64,000 nucleotides of DNA from Isoetes taiwanensis (Eukaryota; Streptophyta; Lycopodiopsida; Isoetales; Isoetaceae): NCBI GenBank assembly GCA_021234155.1, contig JAJEKV010000104.1, positions 124,001-188,000 on the forward strand. Direction: 5' to 3'. Positions within the stretch are counted from its first letter, which is position 1; each line of letters starts with the position of its first letter. Position numbers and translations under genes: made by a program. The notes beneath the pieces were generated by a model. The model made no database searches, had not been told where the DNA came from, and was given only the letters and a program-made list of their open reading frames with translations. Shown here one piece after another: positions 43,687-55,544 of this stretch.

Positions 43687-45678
43687 TCATGTTGTTCCTT
43701 CTCCCTCTTCTTTTGAACTGAAAAATGGGCATCCTTCGACACCTTTCTTGTAAGCTAGATATTCTGAAGACTTTACCCCTTTGGATAGCAAACCAAGAAA
43801 ATGGCTAGGATCGTAATAGACTTCAAGTTCAACAATCCTCAGTTTCTCATCCACCTATAAAATAAGCAATAGAATTATGCCTCAAATCTATAATTAGTCT
43901 GGATATGCATGTGTATAAGAGTTCTAAAGAGTTTCACCTTAGCAACAGATATTCCTAGCAATTCTATCACCTCGCCAGTAGGTTCATAACCTTTAAATCC
44001 ACCTTCCATCATGCCCCAATGTCTCCATTTGAATGCCACGAATGGAGGTCCAGAATATACTTCTAATACTTCCCAAGCAAACCCACTAGGAAATATTGTT
44101 TTAAATATGTCATGAGATGATTCAAAGGTTTCTTGAGATGCCTTATAGGTATCAAATTCTCCTGGCATTGCTGTCGCAAGTAATGCATTATAGCTCCCTA
44201 TCTTGATAGTATCTGTTGTTGATAAAGGAGGTCGTCCTGCAATAACATAAAGGATAATGACATAAATAAATGGACAATAAAATGAAAAATTTATAAGCAA
44301 TGCCCATCATGGGAGTTTGAGTGTCTTACTCCCACTGGCTATCATTAAATGGAAGAAGCAAATCTCATCATATACTGTGTGTCGATTCTCAATCTAAAGA
44401 TAAATTACAAATGAATGAATTATAAAAACTTTACAACTTCTCTATTATGATACAGATATGATATTATGATTTGTATTAATAGAATAGAGTAGAATAGAGT
44501 TTTTATCGTCCGTGAAGACCAATTGGCGTATGGTACCCAAAAAGGAGGCGCAACAAACGTATTACTGTCCGGGTTAATAACAATAAAAGATTCATTGTAC
44601 TCATAGTTTATGAAATGCTATAAACCAACTCTAGCCGCCACGTTATAAAATAAGTAGAATTTTTGTTTATATGGAATTTAATCTTGTCTTAACTTCTTAA
44701 CAAATGTTTTTTATCTTTAATGTTGATTCAACGTTGATCCCACTGTTACTAAATAAGGTCCTCCATCCATCCATCCATCCATCCATCCATCCATCCATCC
44801 ATCCATCCATCGTGATCCCACTTAGATTGATATATACAATTCTTATAAAACTTACATTCCTTATTTTCATTTTAATAGATAAATAGATTAATTTAACGTC
44901 CACGAGAATGAAGACAATAATTATTTTAGGTACAAAGTTTAATAATTAATATGTAATATCATAAATAAAAAGTTCTTAGGTAGTGCATTGAATATATAAA
45001 GACTCAATACTGGTTGTTCACCAAAAAAAAAAAAAAAAAAAAAACTTGGTCTTGTTTTGGATTTATTTTATTTTGAGATCTGGGTGGATTTGAGTGGTAT
45101 AGAAATGCTAATTTTCCTGCTTCATGACATCAAAACACGTGGCGTTGGGGCAATCCTTAGTGTCTTCACATGCCAATCTATAATATCATTGAGAAAAGGT
45201 TCTAGGAATAATAGTTGAAATAAAAAAATCTCAAGTTCAGCTAGTGCCTAAGAGTGTAGATTATGCAACTCTCTACAAGGACAGGGTTGGACATGTAACT
45301 TAAAATCAATTCATTGGAGGAACTAATAAAAGGGTACCATTTACGATAAGTGAGAAACGGTGGGGATCGATGGTCTTAAAATCCTCCACGCGAGTTTTAT
45401 GAGTGAGTTCCATTTCATAGCTTTTAACCAAATTCTGGACAGTTTCTTCGAGCGAATCCTTGGGCCAGATCTGTAGAAACAAAAGGAAAACAATGTCTTA
45501 CGGAGAAGTTGGACAATGGAACAAAACATATACTTAGGAAAAAAGAACAAACCTTGGTTCTGGTTTTGTTGTATAAACCATTTACAAGATCATAGCGAGG
45601 AGGTGCACCAAATCGCCATTGTGTGAGCTCCTCTTCAGGACCATAAAGATGCGCCCGATAAGGATCCTCCATCGCCAT
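43687..45678 (-). CDS. Pathogen-related protein (SnoaL/NTF2-like family), complete four-exon gene
   Basis: Exons 45678-45553, 45470-45338, 44236-43938 and 43854-43687 (126, 133, 299 and 168 nt) join through GT-AG introns in phases 0, 1 and 0 to a 241-codon frame with stop TGA at 43689-43687. Start ATG at 45678 gives [17 protein letters not shown]. Signature blocks are [75 protein letters not shown] and [11 protein letters not shown]. These and the length match the plant pathogen-related protein family described from barley (about 235 residues), with a SnoaL-like fold and no known catalytic reaction. No signal peptide or membrane segment is visible, so it is probably cytosolic. The gene shows no break. 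Intron 2 (1.1 kb) carries a SINE copy, an (ATCC)n and an A22 tract. Confidence 0.95.
44476..44595 (-). mobile_element. SINE-like copy S3 with (TTCTA)n tail, in intron of pathogen-related gene
   Basis: On the minus strand GTTATTAACCCGGACAGTAA, TTTGGGTACCATACGCCAAT, TGGTCTTCACGGACGATAAA then CTCTATTCTACTCTATTCT. The end matches S2 (TATTGGTCTCCGTGGACGTT). It is in the same orientation as the host gene. Confidence 0.65.
44761..44811. repeat. (ATCC)n microsatellite
   Basis: About twelve perfect tetramers in intron 2 of the pathogen-related gene. Confidence 0.97.
45023..45044. repeat. A22 homopolymer
   Basis: Uninterrupted run of 22 A within intron 2 of the pathogen-related gene; may be a retroelement tail, but no body is recognised to its left. 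Confidence 0.9.
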
Positions 45679-46190
45679 AGCCCTGAACGAAAAAGAACGA
45701 ATAGAGCTCCTTTTTATAATCTCAAGCAGGTGACGGTATCTACATGGAAATTACATCCAAAAATTCCTCACATTTATGCTGAGAAAAAAAGAGAGGAAAT
45801 GAGGCAGCTCTCTCCTCAAGTTGTCTTTGGCCAAAGACCCACATGCAACCTTGCCATGTCTTGAGGCTTATTATCGTAATGTCCGCCAAATAAATAGTTA
45901 ATAAATGTCTCGTGGCATATAGGCTAATCATGGTTTATCAGGAGTAATATCCTAATGAGAGTGGGTAGGCAATTTTGCCACAATTCAAGCCTAGATTATT
46001 TCTGATAATATGGTTTATGCTTGGGGGGAGGGGGAGGGAGGGCACCTATTGGACTTCTTGTGCCACATCTCAATCAATTGTAGATGCCACATTGGCAAAA
46101 AATATACCCCCCCTTTCCCCGGCACCCCCTCCCAAAAAAAAAGGGATCACGTGGAAAAGTTATAGGGGAGACCATACTTGGGGCGTAGGT

Positions 46191-46242
46191 CCTTACCGCC
46201 TCCCCATTAACATTATCCTTACCGCCTCCCCATTAACATTAT
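46191..46242. repeat. 26-bp tandem duplication
   Basis: CCTTACCGCCTCCCCATTAA plus CATTAT is present twice, at 46191 and 46217, directly before the S2 body. Confidence 0.9.
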
Positions 46243-46333
46243 CCTAGTAGTAATGATTGCACTAGCCCATTGTATGGGTCCCATGACCTATTGGTCTCCG
46301 TGGACGTTAAAAAATCTATTCTATTCTATTCTT
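46225..46333 (+). mobile_element. SINE-like copy S2 with (TTCTA)n tail
   Basis: TATCCTAGTAGTAATGATTG, CACTAGCCCATTGTATGGGT, CCCATGACCTATTGGTCTCC, GTGGACGTTAAAAAA then (TCTAT)n ending at 46333. It is the best-preserved copy of the family and sits about 0.55 kb upstream of the pathogen-related gene start. Confidence 0.7.
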
Positions 46334-46339
46334 ACCACA

Positions 46340-47690
46340 AGAAGCCATTCAATTTGCTACTTAGACATATACTACAAAAATTCGGCTAGTCGTGGTCGTT
46401 ATTAATAATGTTATAATTTAGGGTATTATTCCATGAGATCTCTTTATAGCCCATTCTACCAGTTGCCTAGTATTAATTTGAGTGTAAACTATTGACTTTC
46501 AGTGATAAGACAATGCAAATGGTGTTCAGCTAGAAGGAAACTTCATATAAAAACCTAGCTTTCGGCCAAAAAATGTAAAGAATTCCATGTTTTTTGTCTG
46601 GGAAACTTCTTGAGAAATTTTTTCTATATCGAAATTTTTGTATTCTTACAACTAGGCTACAAGTGGTCCCCGAAATTCATCTCTCACTAATCAGAGTCAA
46701 TTGGGAAATGGGAAGATGTGGCTAGAATATTCATTATGATTCACAAAACCAAGTAAATCGAGAATGACTTTTATGAAATTTATTTTAAACCACACATCTT
46801 GTATGCCATGACGATCTAGTATTAAATCTCTTATATAAGGACCTATTAACCAATTTTAAAAACCTTTACATGAATGACAACTTGTGAATATCCTACAATA
46901 TATATGTTCTCTTTTGGGCAAGGCTTAGGCATGCAAAGGGGGTTTTGGTATAGATCGTGGATATCCCATGGGTACACATCAATACAGCACATAAATAGCA
47001 ATCAAGCTAACTGCTAGTTTCATGCACCACATAAATAACAAGCTAGCTAACTGATAGTTCCAAGGGCAATTCATGCTAAATGGTACTTCCAAGGGCAATC
47101 CATTGTGCATAAGCACCTTGTTTAGAATCAATTGAAAAGAGTAGAGGTGTTAGCCAATTTTTGCTGGATTGTCCCCTATTAATTATGGGACAATTCATTA
47201 GGGAGAGAGTGGGTTTTGACATCTTGGGGCATATTTTGGGTATATCTAAAAGACCTAATGGTTATAGCTTCTAGTTGGTTTTTTTAGTGGTAGAAAACTT
47301 TTTAATACTTTTTGAACTGATCGTGGACTAAGATTTTTATCCTTTATGATGCCAAAAAGTTTTCAAAAATGTCAATAAACTCATTCTACCATCATGAGGT
47401 TAAGACTGTGTCTTCTTTCCTTTTCTACTTGATATGTTATATGGAAAACGACAGGGAGGGAGAAGGGGGGGCTTTGTTTTTTTTTTTTTTTTGGGGGTTG
47501 TTATTTCATCTGTTAAAACCATAAGCCTATTAAACATTTCATAGTCAAAGTTAACTTTATGAGACAAGCTCTTGCGATCGAGTAACTTGCCATTGAGCTC
47601 TTTATCCTCTCTCTCATCTAGCATATCCTTATTTACCTTGACGATAGTTCTCTTATTTAAAATACATCTAGTAGGAAGCTAACAACCCTG
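46340..47690. other. No recognised gene
   Basis: AT-rich intergenic DNA with a T-run at 47476-47492. The region upstream of the pathogen-related gene should hold its promoter, but no element can be named with support. Confidence 0.4.
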
Positions 47691-48067
47691 GTTGCTGGGG
47701 CAGCTCAAAATACAAAAGGAGATTAGGCACATTGATACCAACCCGGGGGGTTCACGTATGTATTCCGTAGAATACATGTGCGTGGACGGGAGAGGGGTTT
47801 TTTCGAAAAAAAAGGTACGTATACATGTGGTGTGTCATACGTTTTGGCGCCTGGACTGTATGCATTTTCACGGTTCTGGGAGGGTTTTCTTCGATCAGGT
47901 AAGGCGTTAGAATACGTTTTGAGGTCTGGGAATTTGAAGCTTGCTGCCAGGTTAAGGGATTTGGTGTTTCGGAGGTAATCTTTTAGCTTATTTGTCATTT
48001 TCCCTTGCCTCATAAAATAAAACTCTGTTACAGAGTTCGGTTATGGACGGATGAGCTTCTGTTCACG

Positions 48068-48193
48068 ATGGCGCCTAAGAGAGCCGGAAGTCCTTCCCTG
48101 TCTAAAAATAAAATGCAGGGGAATGTCTTGGGTTTTTTGAGATCGGCCGAGAATAATACTTGGCATAAATCTCTAGGTGATGTGGTGATTTGA
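48068..48193 (+). other. Possible small exon, unidentified
   Basis: An ATG in a good context (CACGATGGCGCCTAAG) opens a 41-codon basic frame, MAPKRAGSPSLSKNKMQGNV, ending at TGA 48193. The stretch is richer in G and C than its surroundings. No family recognised and no splice sites fixed; listed only as a possibility. Confidence 0.2.
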
Positions 48194-48199
48194 AGGTGC

Positions 48200-49081
48200 T
48201 TCTCATGAGTTGTTGTTTTTTCGAGAGCTAACACAGCTTGATGTGGAGACAATGAGCCAGGATACAACAATCCTGTAAGCTCTAACATGATCATTGGCGA
48301 TCCTGCAAGCTGGGAGTCTTCGCTGGGAGTCTTCTGGAAATGAGGTTTTCTTTCATTTTATATTGCCTAATGTTTATAGGGTTTGAAAAAAGTCGCATTA
48401 CGGCCGCCTCGATTGCTTAAACTTTGGTTTGATCACACTTCGTTTGTTTAAAATATCTCATAGGTTTGTTCGACTTGCATTGTGTGATCCGGACTTGTTG
48501 AATCTTTGCTAAATTCAAAGCCTATTTTTGTCTTTGCAATGTTCGATACAAGTACGCTCTATAGTTGATATAGTTAGAGTATTTTCATTCTAACATACTA
48601 ATGTATCGCCAGATTGTAATGGCACGTGTATGACCTATTTTGGTCCTAGTCCATTTGGTATGACGGGTTGGATACAATAGATTATGTACCTTTTAATCCG
48701 GACTTGTCGCATCAAGGCTACTACATAGTTTGTACATTGGTCTGGTGCTCCTTTCGTCCTTCTAGCAAAATATTACATGAGAAGATGTCTCCTAGTTGCT
48801 AGTTGCTAACCATAATAACTTTAATTGCATATCTTTGTTTCTCTTATATGTGTACTTGTTTTTTTATAGGCATTGGTCTTTGCAAGCTTTTACATAATAT
48901 ATTGCTTTTAATTGTGTATTTTCGGGATGCATTATTCTAGAGAATGCCTAAGGGTCTTTGATAGGCCTCTCTAAGCTATAAATTATTCTCAGTTTATGAT
49001 TTATCCTAAAATCTCTCTTGGCATAAAAAGAAAAGGATAAAAACTGGGTTCTTCTTTGCTTACCTGCTAGCTGCTTTGCTT
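48200..49081. other. No recognised gene
   Basis: T-rich intron-like DNA with no supported frame. Confidence 0.4.
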
Positions 49082-49169
49082 TTACCCTTATCAGGCTAAC
49101 ATGCAATTGATTTGGCTCCAGGTAATTACCCTTATCAGGCTAACATGCAATTGATTTGGCTGCAGGTAA
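49082..49169 (+). repeat. 44-bp tandem duplication ending in CAG-GTAA
   Basis: TTACCCTTATCAGGCTAACA, TGCAATTGATTTGGCT and (C/G)CAGGTAA occurs twice (49082 and 49126) with one mismatch. Each copy has a branch-point-like GCTAAC and ends in an acceptor-like CAG next to a donor-like GTAA. Confidence 0.9.
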
Positions 49170-52100
49170 CATGTGGAACCCGTCTTTTTGTGTTCGGAGT
49201 TTGTTCACACTTGGAAATGGAGCTATTTTCTAAAACAAGTGGTGATATCTTCACTTAAAAAACTATGCTTTTGACAATTTTTTACCTTCAAGAATGGTTC
49301 TGTCTTGAAGTTAGATAATCCAGTTTTTCTGACTTGGCTCATTTGATTAGCAAGCATGAGGGAAATGGCTTGCTTGTCATGTTTAACATTATTCTATTCT
49401 GTCAAATTACATTATTATTACCTTATTCAGGAGTATTTTCACTAGATGTTTGTATTTGATTTTATGGCAAATGTTTTGCTTGGTTTGGAATCATAAACGT
49501 GATCCCCTCTAGGCTTTCCTTTGTTATTGAAAGTTATTGTAGTATTCCTTTTATGCTAGGTTTTATGGCCTTGAAAAAATATTCTGCTCATACACAAGTC
49601 TTAGCTCTTCACTACTAAAGGTAGACTTGATTTGGCTGCGGCAACAGACAGTTTCTGGAAATATCCCTTCTTCTAACCATAGCCGCAATCCTTTCTCAAG
49701 AAGGGCAGGATGATCCCGGGGAGTTAAAGATGGCTTCAATTTACTTGGAGAGATGCTGGAAGGTGATATTTTGTCTGCCTACTTTATGCAGACATTATTA
49801 TTCTGCACTAGTGATGCAAGTAGATTTTATAAATGAATTGTTTTCATTGATCCTTGTTTTAACAGATTCATTTGTTGATTTTGTCCCAACCAAACCGTGA
49901 CAAGTTTGAATGAGAACTTCAATGTATATTTAAGTATTTTAGCCTTTCACCTATAGGGCAGAACTAATGTATCGTTGCAACAGCATGCCACAGTGCTTAT
50001 AGCCTGAAGATTCAACTCATATGAAGGATCAAGTGGCTGAACTCTTGTTTTGCTAAGTTTGATAAGGAGCTTATAGCTTGAATACTTAACTCATATGAAT
50101 AATAAAGTGGGTGCACGCTTTTTTCTGCCCACTTTTTTGTGATATGTAATGTTGTACAACTTTTGGATATTCTTTATTTGAACTACATTCATGTGCCGTT
50201 CATCACGTTAGAAAGAATGTGCATGTATTGCAAATAAGACACTCAAATGCTAGCCATGGATGTCTGATGTTTATAGAAAGAATGCGCATGTATTGCAAAT
50301 AAGACACTCAAATGGCGCCAGGAAGAACCCTAAATACTGACTGGATGTAACATTTGCGGACTGGATGTAAAAATACGGTAGAGGGTAGGATACATGAATG
50401 AAAAATGGACGTAAAAATAAGGTTGAGGGTAGGGCAAGAAGTGCTTAGACTGGGTGTAAAAGTATGGAATCGGGTATGATTCTTCGACAGTATGGGACCG
50501 TATACATAGGGGTTTCTATGGAGGGTCAGCTGTATACAGAGGGGTTTCTCCTGACTTGATGCATGCACATGCCATATGCCCCTTATATAGAGGTGAACCC
50601 CCCGGGGATACCAAATCTCCCCCTTAGAGCTTGGTAGACGAGATACCTTAAAATCACATGTTCTGCATTTCCAACTTTGCTTCACCCACAGACCTGACAC
50701 ACCCTACTCTCATGAACAATCACATACAATCTCCCAACCTCCACCTTCAGTCATTAGGCAAATAGCATGTCTGTTTTACATGGAGATGTTCTCACCTAGG
50801 TAGCTCATTTCCCGTAGCAGAGGATTCATAAACTTTCTATAATGCTCCATCTTTGCACCCGATCTGTGCCAAACTCGACTCAGGATAGATTCCTCTATCT
50901 ATTTCCTAATTCGGTTCCTTATTGACTCCCATTTCTTTAGCCATTTCTCTAGCCAGACCATCCCATCTATCATGAATCTACTCAAAAACAAGGAAAATAC
51001 GTGAAAAATACTTGGAAAGGAATATGTGGAAATCTGATATACAATCAAGATTCAAAAATACAATGGCTTGAAAGCAAGCAAGAACGCGAGACAAATGCCT
51101 AGAAGGCTCAAGATTGGCATTGAACTGGACTAGTTTGACAAGAATGATGCGCATCTATATATATCTAGTTCAAGGGTCAGGGTTGCACACTCCAATGGAC
51201 AAGATTGTGCCAAGTGTTGTGCATGCATATAGGTTCTAGAATGTTCTAGAATCTTTGAAAACAGCTCTGCATATATAGAAGATATAAAGGAATATCTGCA
51301 ATAAGCATGGGTAGTATGTGTAGCTCACTATTAGCATTGTCAAAGCGCCCCAAGGCAAACTCAAGACCAAAGAAACAAGCAAATCTCAAGGTATATGAGA
51401 TAGGCTAAGCCTCACTCTACTGGCATCATACATCACCAGCGTAATCATACCATCATAAATTCTTGTACCAATTTATATCATAAACTTAACTTCATTTGAG
51501 ATTAGAGAAATTGAGATAACAGATGAGAGCCTCACATAATCATACTCAAAATATCATACTTCAACATAATAATATTCAACTGATCAATAAAGACACTCAC
51601 AACTTCAAGAACTTCGCCGAGATGTCATTTTTCAAAATTGGGCCTCCCTTCTACACGAATTTTGGCTAACTTATAGAAAACTCCACTTGATCCTAGCCAC
51701 TAGATCTAGGCAAATCATAACCTTAGATCTAAATTCTAACTACCATAAGTTCACTAGATTTTGCCATCTCAACATCAGATCTAGGCCATCTAAACTCCTT
51801 GAAACTACCATACTCCTCCAGCATCATCAACTTATCAAATACTCCTTCAAGTCCATAGGTTCCACATAAGTAATCTTTCTCATGCTTCCTCCACAATATT
51901 TGCACATTTTTTATATTTTCTCCAAATTACATCCATATAGTTCTTCATCCTTGAATCCCGTTGCATGGAAGAAACAACCATTTTACGCTCTTCTTCTTTA
52001 GTTTGCTTTCACTTATGCTGAGTACAGTAGCGCAGGGGATTTTTAAGGCCGATCAGAGCCTTCTATAGCTGCAAGCAATTCACAACTTTGATGTTCTTGA

Positions 52101-53600
52101 GATGAATCAAGGTTACAGATTTATTTGCTAGATTTAGACTGGCAGGCTTAGAGACCCAGATTTAGACTGGCCGCTCATGTCTTTATTAATTCCAAATACA
52201 CTGTGATGGCCGCATCATTCTAGGCTCAATGCACAAAGCATCCTTTTCCTTTCTGATATACTAGAATCCAAATGCTCTGCAATGGCTATATCTTCATTTT
52301 TGGGTTCAATGCACAAAGCTTCCTTTTCCTCTCTGATCATCTTTCCTTCAATCAGGTATTTTTCATCAAGCTTCTAAAACAAATTCCCTCCTCATTGTTG
52401 TCTTTTATATAGGTCTTTCTACGAGAGACCATAGGGTTACATTTTGTTGCTTCCTTCCTGAAGCTTAGAGGAGGAAGTTTTGATGGGTATATTGAATAAA
52501 AGGTAACTCTTCCTTTACTTTAAGATGACTTTACTGTAGACAGGTTCATGCCTCTAGAAATATCATACTTTTCGACCTGCTTGGTCACATCCCACACTTA
52601 ACTAGATTTTGATTTCATATCTATCATGCTAAAGGCAGAATGTGAATCTGTTATGTGGGTTGGAGATGATAGCATTGCTTCTTGCATGAAGTTCAAATAT
52701 GGATGCTGGAAATAAACCAAATGTTGTAGGCAATCAATGCATGGGCGGAATCCAAGGCTAAACTTGATCAAGGTTTGCGTATAGCCCAGTTTTGATTTTG
52801 AAATTATCCATGCACATTGGTCTGTATATTAAGCGGAATAAACTTTTAGACAGTCTTCTCTTTCTTTCTGTTGAAGAAAGGATTTCAAATGCTGCTGCTA
52901 TTTGTTGTTTGATCAGTTTCTCTCACATTCGATTGCTCTTGTGCACCTCTAAAGGTTTTACGGAAAGTAATTACTTCATTTACAATGCCTGCCAATGTTT
53001 AAGCTTTGCAGTTCTTAAAATCAATTTGTTTGTCTATAGTGTGCTTTTTTTTTTTTAATCTATGCCCTTTATCTATTCTATTCTATTCTATTCTCTGTGA
53101 TGCTGGCATACTAGGCATTAAGGTGTATTGGAGACTTGACAGTGGGGCATCCAGTAAACATGGCCTGGTTGCTTCAAACAATTGCAAATTTAGGATTTAG
53201 GTTTTTCCCACTTCTATGAATGAATTTCTATATGTTGTTACTGCAGGTTAACAATGAATGTAAGCGAGTTGAATTTCAGCTCGATATTGTTGAATTTGTT
53301 ATTAGAAGAATTCTTTATTAGAATGGCTTTGCGTGCCCCAAAAAAGCTTCAGATTATTTCATGTTTTCTAAGTTTGACCACCTCAAAAAGATATTTTCTT
53401 CTGCAAAAATGAGCCCATCGAATGTTTCGTTATCTATGATCCGTATTCTACTAACTTGTCTATTGTATGCAAGAAAGTATCTAGCACTCTTTATCAGTTG
53501 GTCGCAAATTTTTAATTCTAATAAACAAGATGGAAGGAGCTTGTATTCTCACGATATACTTCATGTATATTAATTGCTGCACAACGACTTCGTCTACATT
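49170..53600. other. No recognised gene
   Basis: Mostly AT-rich. Imperfect repeats of GACTGGATGTAA and GAGGGTAGG type are found at 50335-50480 and ATACA.AGGGGTTTCT twice at 50500-50555. A (TATTC)n run is at 53070-53094. Frames are short and lack motifs. Confidence 0.4.
53066..53094. repeat. (TTCTA)n short repeat
   Basis: Four to five perfect pentamers like the tails of the SINE-like family, without a recognised body upstream. Confidence 0.75.
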
Positions 53601-53826
53601 GTTTCACCTCATCTAGCTTGCTGTGGAGAATCTGCTTGCGTTCAGTGACTTTTCATCTTCTTAGATTTCGGCATGAATTCGCTCGATCAAGAAATCAGCC
53701 ATCTATCAAGTCTCTACATGATGCCAGTTAAAAACATCTAGATGAACCTTATGTCCAGATATCATCCGTGAGCACAAGAGGAACCTGCCTAGTCCCAAGG
53801 GGAGTTAGGGGGTTAACTGTCAAAGT

Positions 53827-54603
53827 TTAAGTCCGGCCCATGGCTACCTCCTCCGTGCTCCAAGAGCAACAGAAAAACATGTTGAAGCCTTGTATACTAC
53901 CAATCTTATCTAGCTCCTTATCATAGTTTCTTCCATATTTTCTATGGTGCCCCAACCCCATCATTGCAACCTCCATATTGAAGTATTTGCATATTCGGGT
54001 GGTAGAGAGAGCTTGCTTTCTAATTGCAACATCACACCTGTGTTTCCAGACTGCCCATATAGCTATATTGATGACCGAGGCACTAGTCTGTGACCTGGCT
54101 GAAACCAATAAGATATGTGGCCATTTCCATTCATCGTGGGTTAAGTGAATTATGGGTGAAGCCCAGTGCCAAAAGTCTATCACCATAGGACAGAAGAGCA
54201 TGTGCTCCACTGATTCACATTGCCCACATCCTAGTGGGCAGAGATCTGATTCCACTATTTTCCTCCTCCTCAACCGAGACATGGTGCTGATTGCATCCTG
54301 GAGAGCTAACCATCGGAATAGCTGGATCTTCTTGGAGCACCAGCATTGCCAGGAACCCACCAAGAGTAGCAGGAACACCTCATCTGTAACATCCAGGCTG
54401 GCCAAAATCTTGAAGGGAGAGAGGTTCCTTTTTAGCCTGTAAATCCCGCTTATCGAGTATCCCTCTTTCCCCTCAATCCCCCAGACCTCCCCAAGGCCGA
54501 CAATCCCTGACCAATCGTGCACCTTAGCCAAAATGCATCTAAAAATACTCTTATCCAACACACTGGCTTGTTTGAACCGGGTTTGGAGTTCAGACCAAGA
54601 CAA
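53827..54603 (-). pseudogene. LINE zinc-binding C-terminal domain (zf-RVT)
   Basis: 258 open codons. WCSKKIQLFRWLALQDAIST and CPLGCGQCESVEHMLFCPMV give the W..K...F.W.......T and C-x3-C...E...H-x2-(F)-C layout of LINE zf-RVT domains. The frame is long for a dead element, which suggests moderate age. Confidence 0.85.
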
Positions 54604-55196
54604 CCATTGACCTATCCAACCACATGTCAGCCAAGCGGCGAGTCCTTTGTTGTCTCCACCTCGAATATATGCGGGGGTGGATTAGAGCCAGGGGTAGCCC
54701 ATGCTTTTCCCATACTATTGTGTTCCAAAAGATGCTAAGGCCTCCCACTTCCTCCAGGGGCGGCTTTAAGTGGAAAACCTTTATAACCTCTTGCCACGCA
54801 CTGAGTAGACCTCGCATAATAATAGGAGATATACCACGTGGCATATAGAACAAGTAAAAGAAGGAGCTTACCTCCTCCATAGGAACTGACGGCCTGCATA
54901 AGGGTGCGCATTTGCCTAGCCAAAATCGAACAAAGTGAAGCGCAGGTGATTGCTCCCCTATAAGAGATCTCCAAATTATTCTTGCTGCCAGGACCTGAGC
55001 TTGCAACAGTAGGTCCTTGCAGCCCAATCCCCCATCTCTATTGTCCCTGCATACTTTAGACCATGCAAGTTCAGAGGGACTATTCCATATGAACATCCTG
55101 ATCATCCTTTGGAGCTTCTCGTAGACTGCCTTAGAGCCCACGAGGACTGAGTAGAAGACATGTGAGGATTCAAGCACAGCATTGGCTACCATCACT

Positions 55197-55544
55197 CTAC
55201 CCACCGTAGAGAGGCTTCTTAATGACCAGAGATTTATTTTCCTCCTTCTCCAGAATGGGGGTCCACAACCCACGAGTGGAGGTCTGAAGAGAGAGAGGAA
55301 TGCCTAGAAGCTTCATTGTATCTTGTTGTCCTAGTACTTGAAGCCCAAGGGCCAAAACAGTGTGGTGGACCTGTCCCTCATGCGGCCACAGGATAGAGCA
55401 TTTGTTCCTATTGAGCTCAATTCCAGATGCAATAGAGAAACTTGAAAGAACTCCTTTAAATCTAGTCAAACTCTGGTCATCGTACCTGAGGAATAAGAAG
55501 GTGTCATCCGCATATTGCATAATAGTGAGCATCTCATCAGCCAT
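55197..55544 (-). pseudogene. LINE reverse transcriptase catalytic segment
   Basis: The frame begins MADEMLTIMQYADDTFLFLR, so the YADD box is intact, and continues to SIASGIELNRNKCSILWPHE, the conserved G(L/I).LN..K(S/C) block. It is the counterpart of the mutated segment at 3182-3535. Confidence 0.9.

Noticed and set aside
45340-45550. Minus frame [20 protein letters not shown]
   Set aside because: Wrong frame across intron 1 and exon 2 of the pathogen-related gene.
48005-48294. Candidate small gene MAPKRAGSPS
   Set aside because: Reported only as a weak possibility; no motif, no splice sites and overlapping antisense frame of equal quality.
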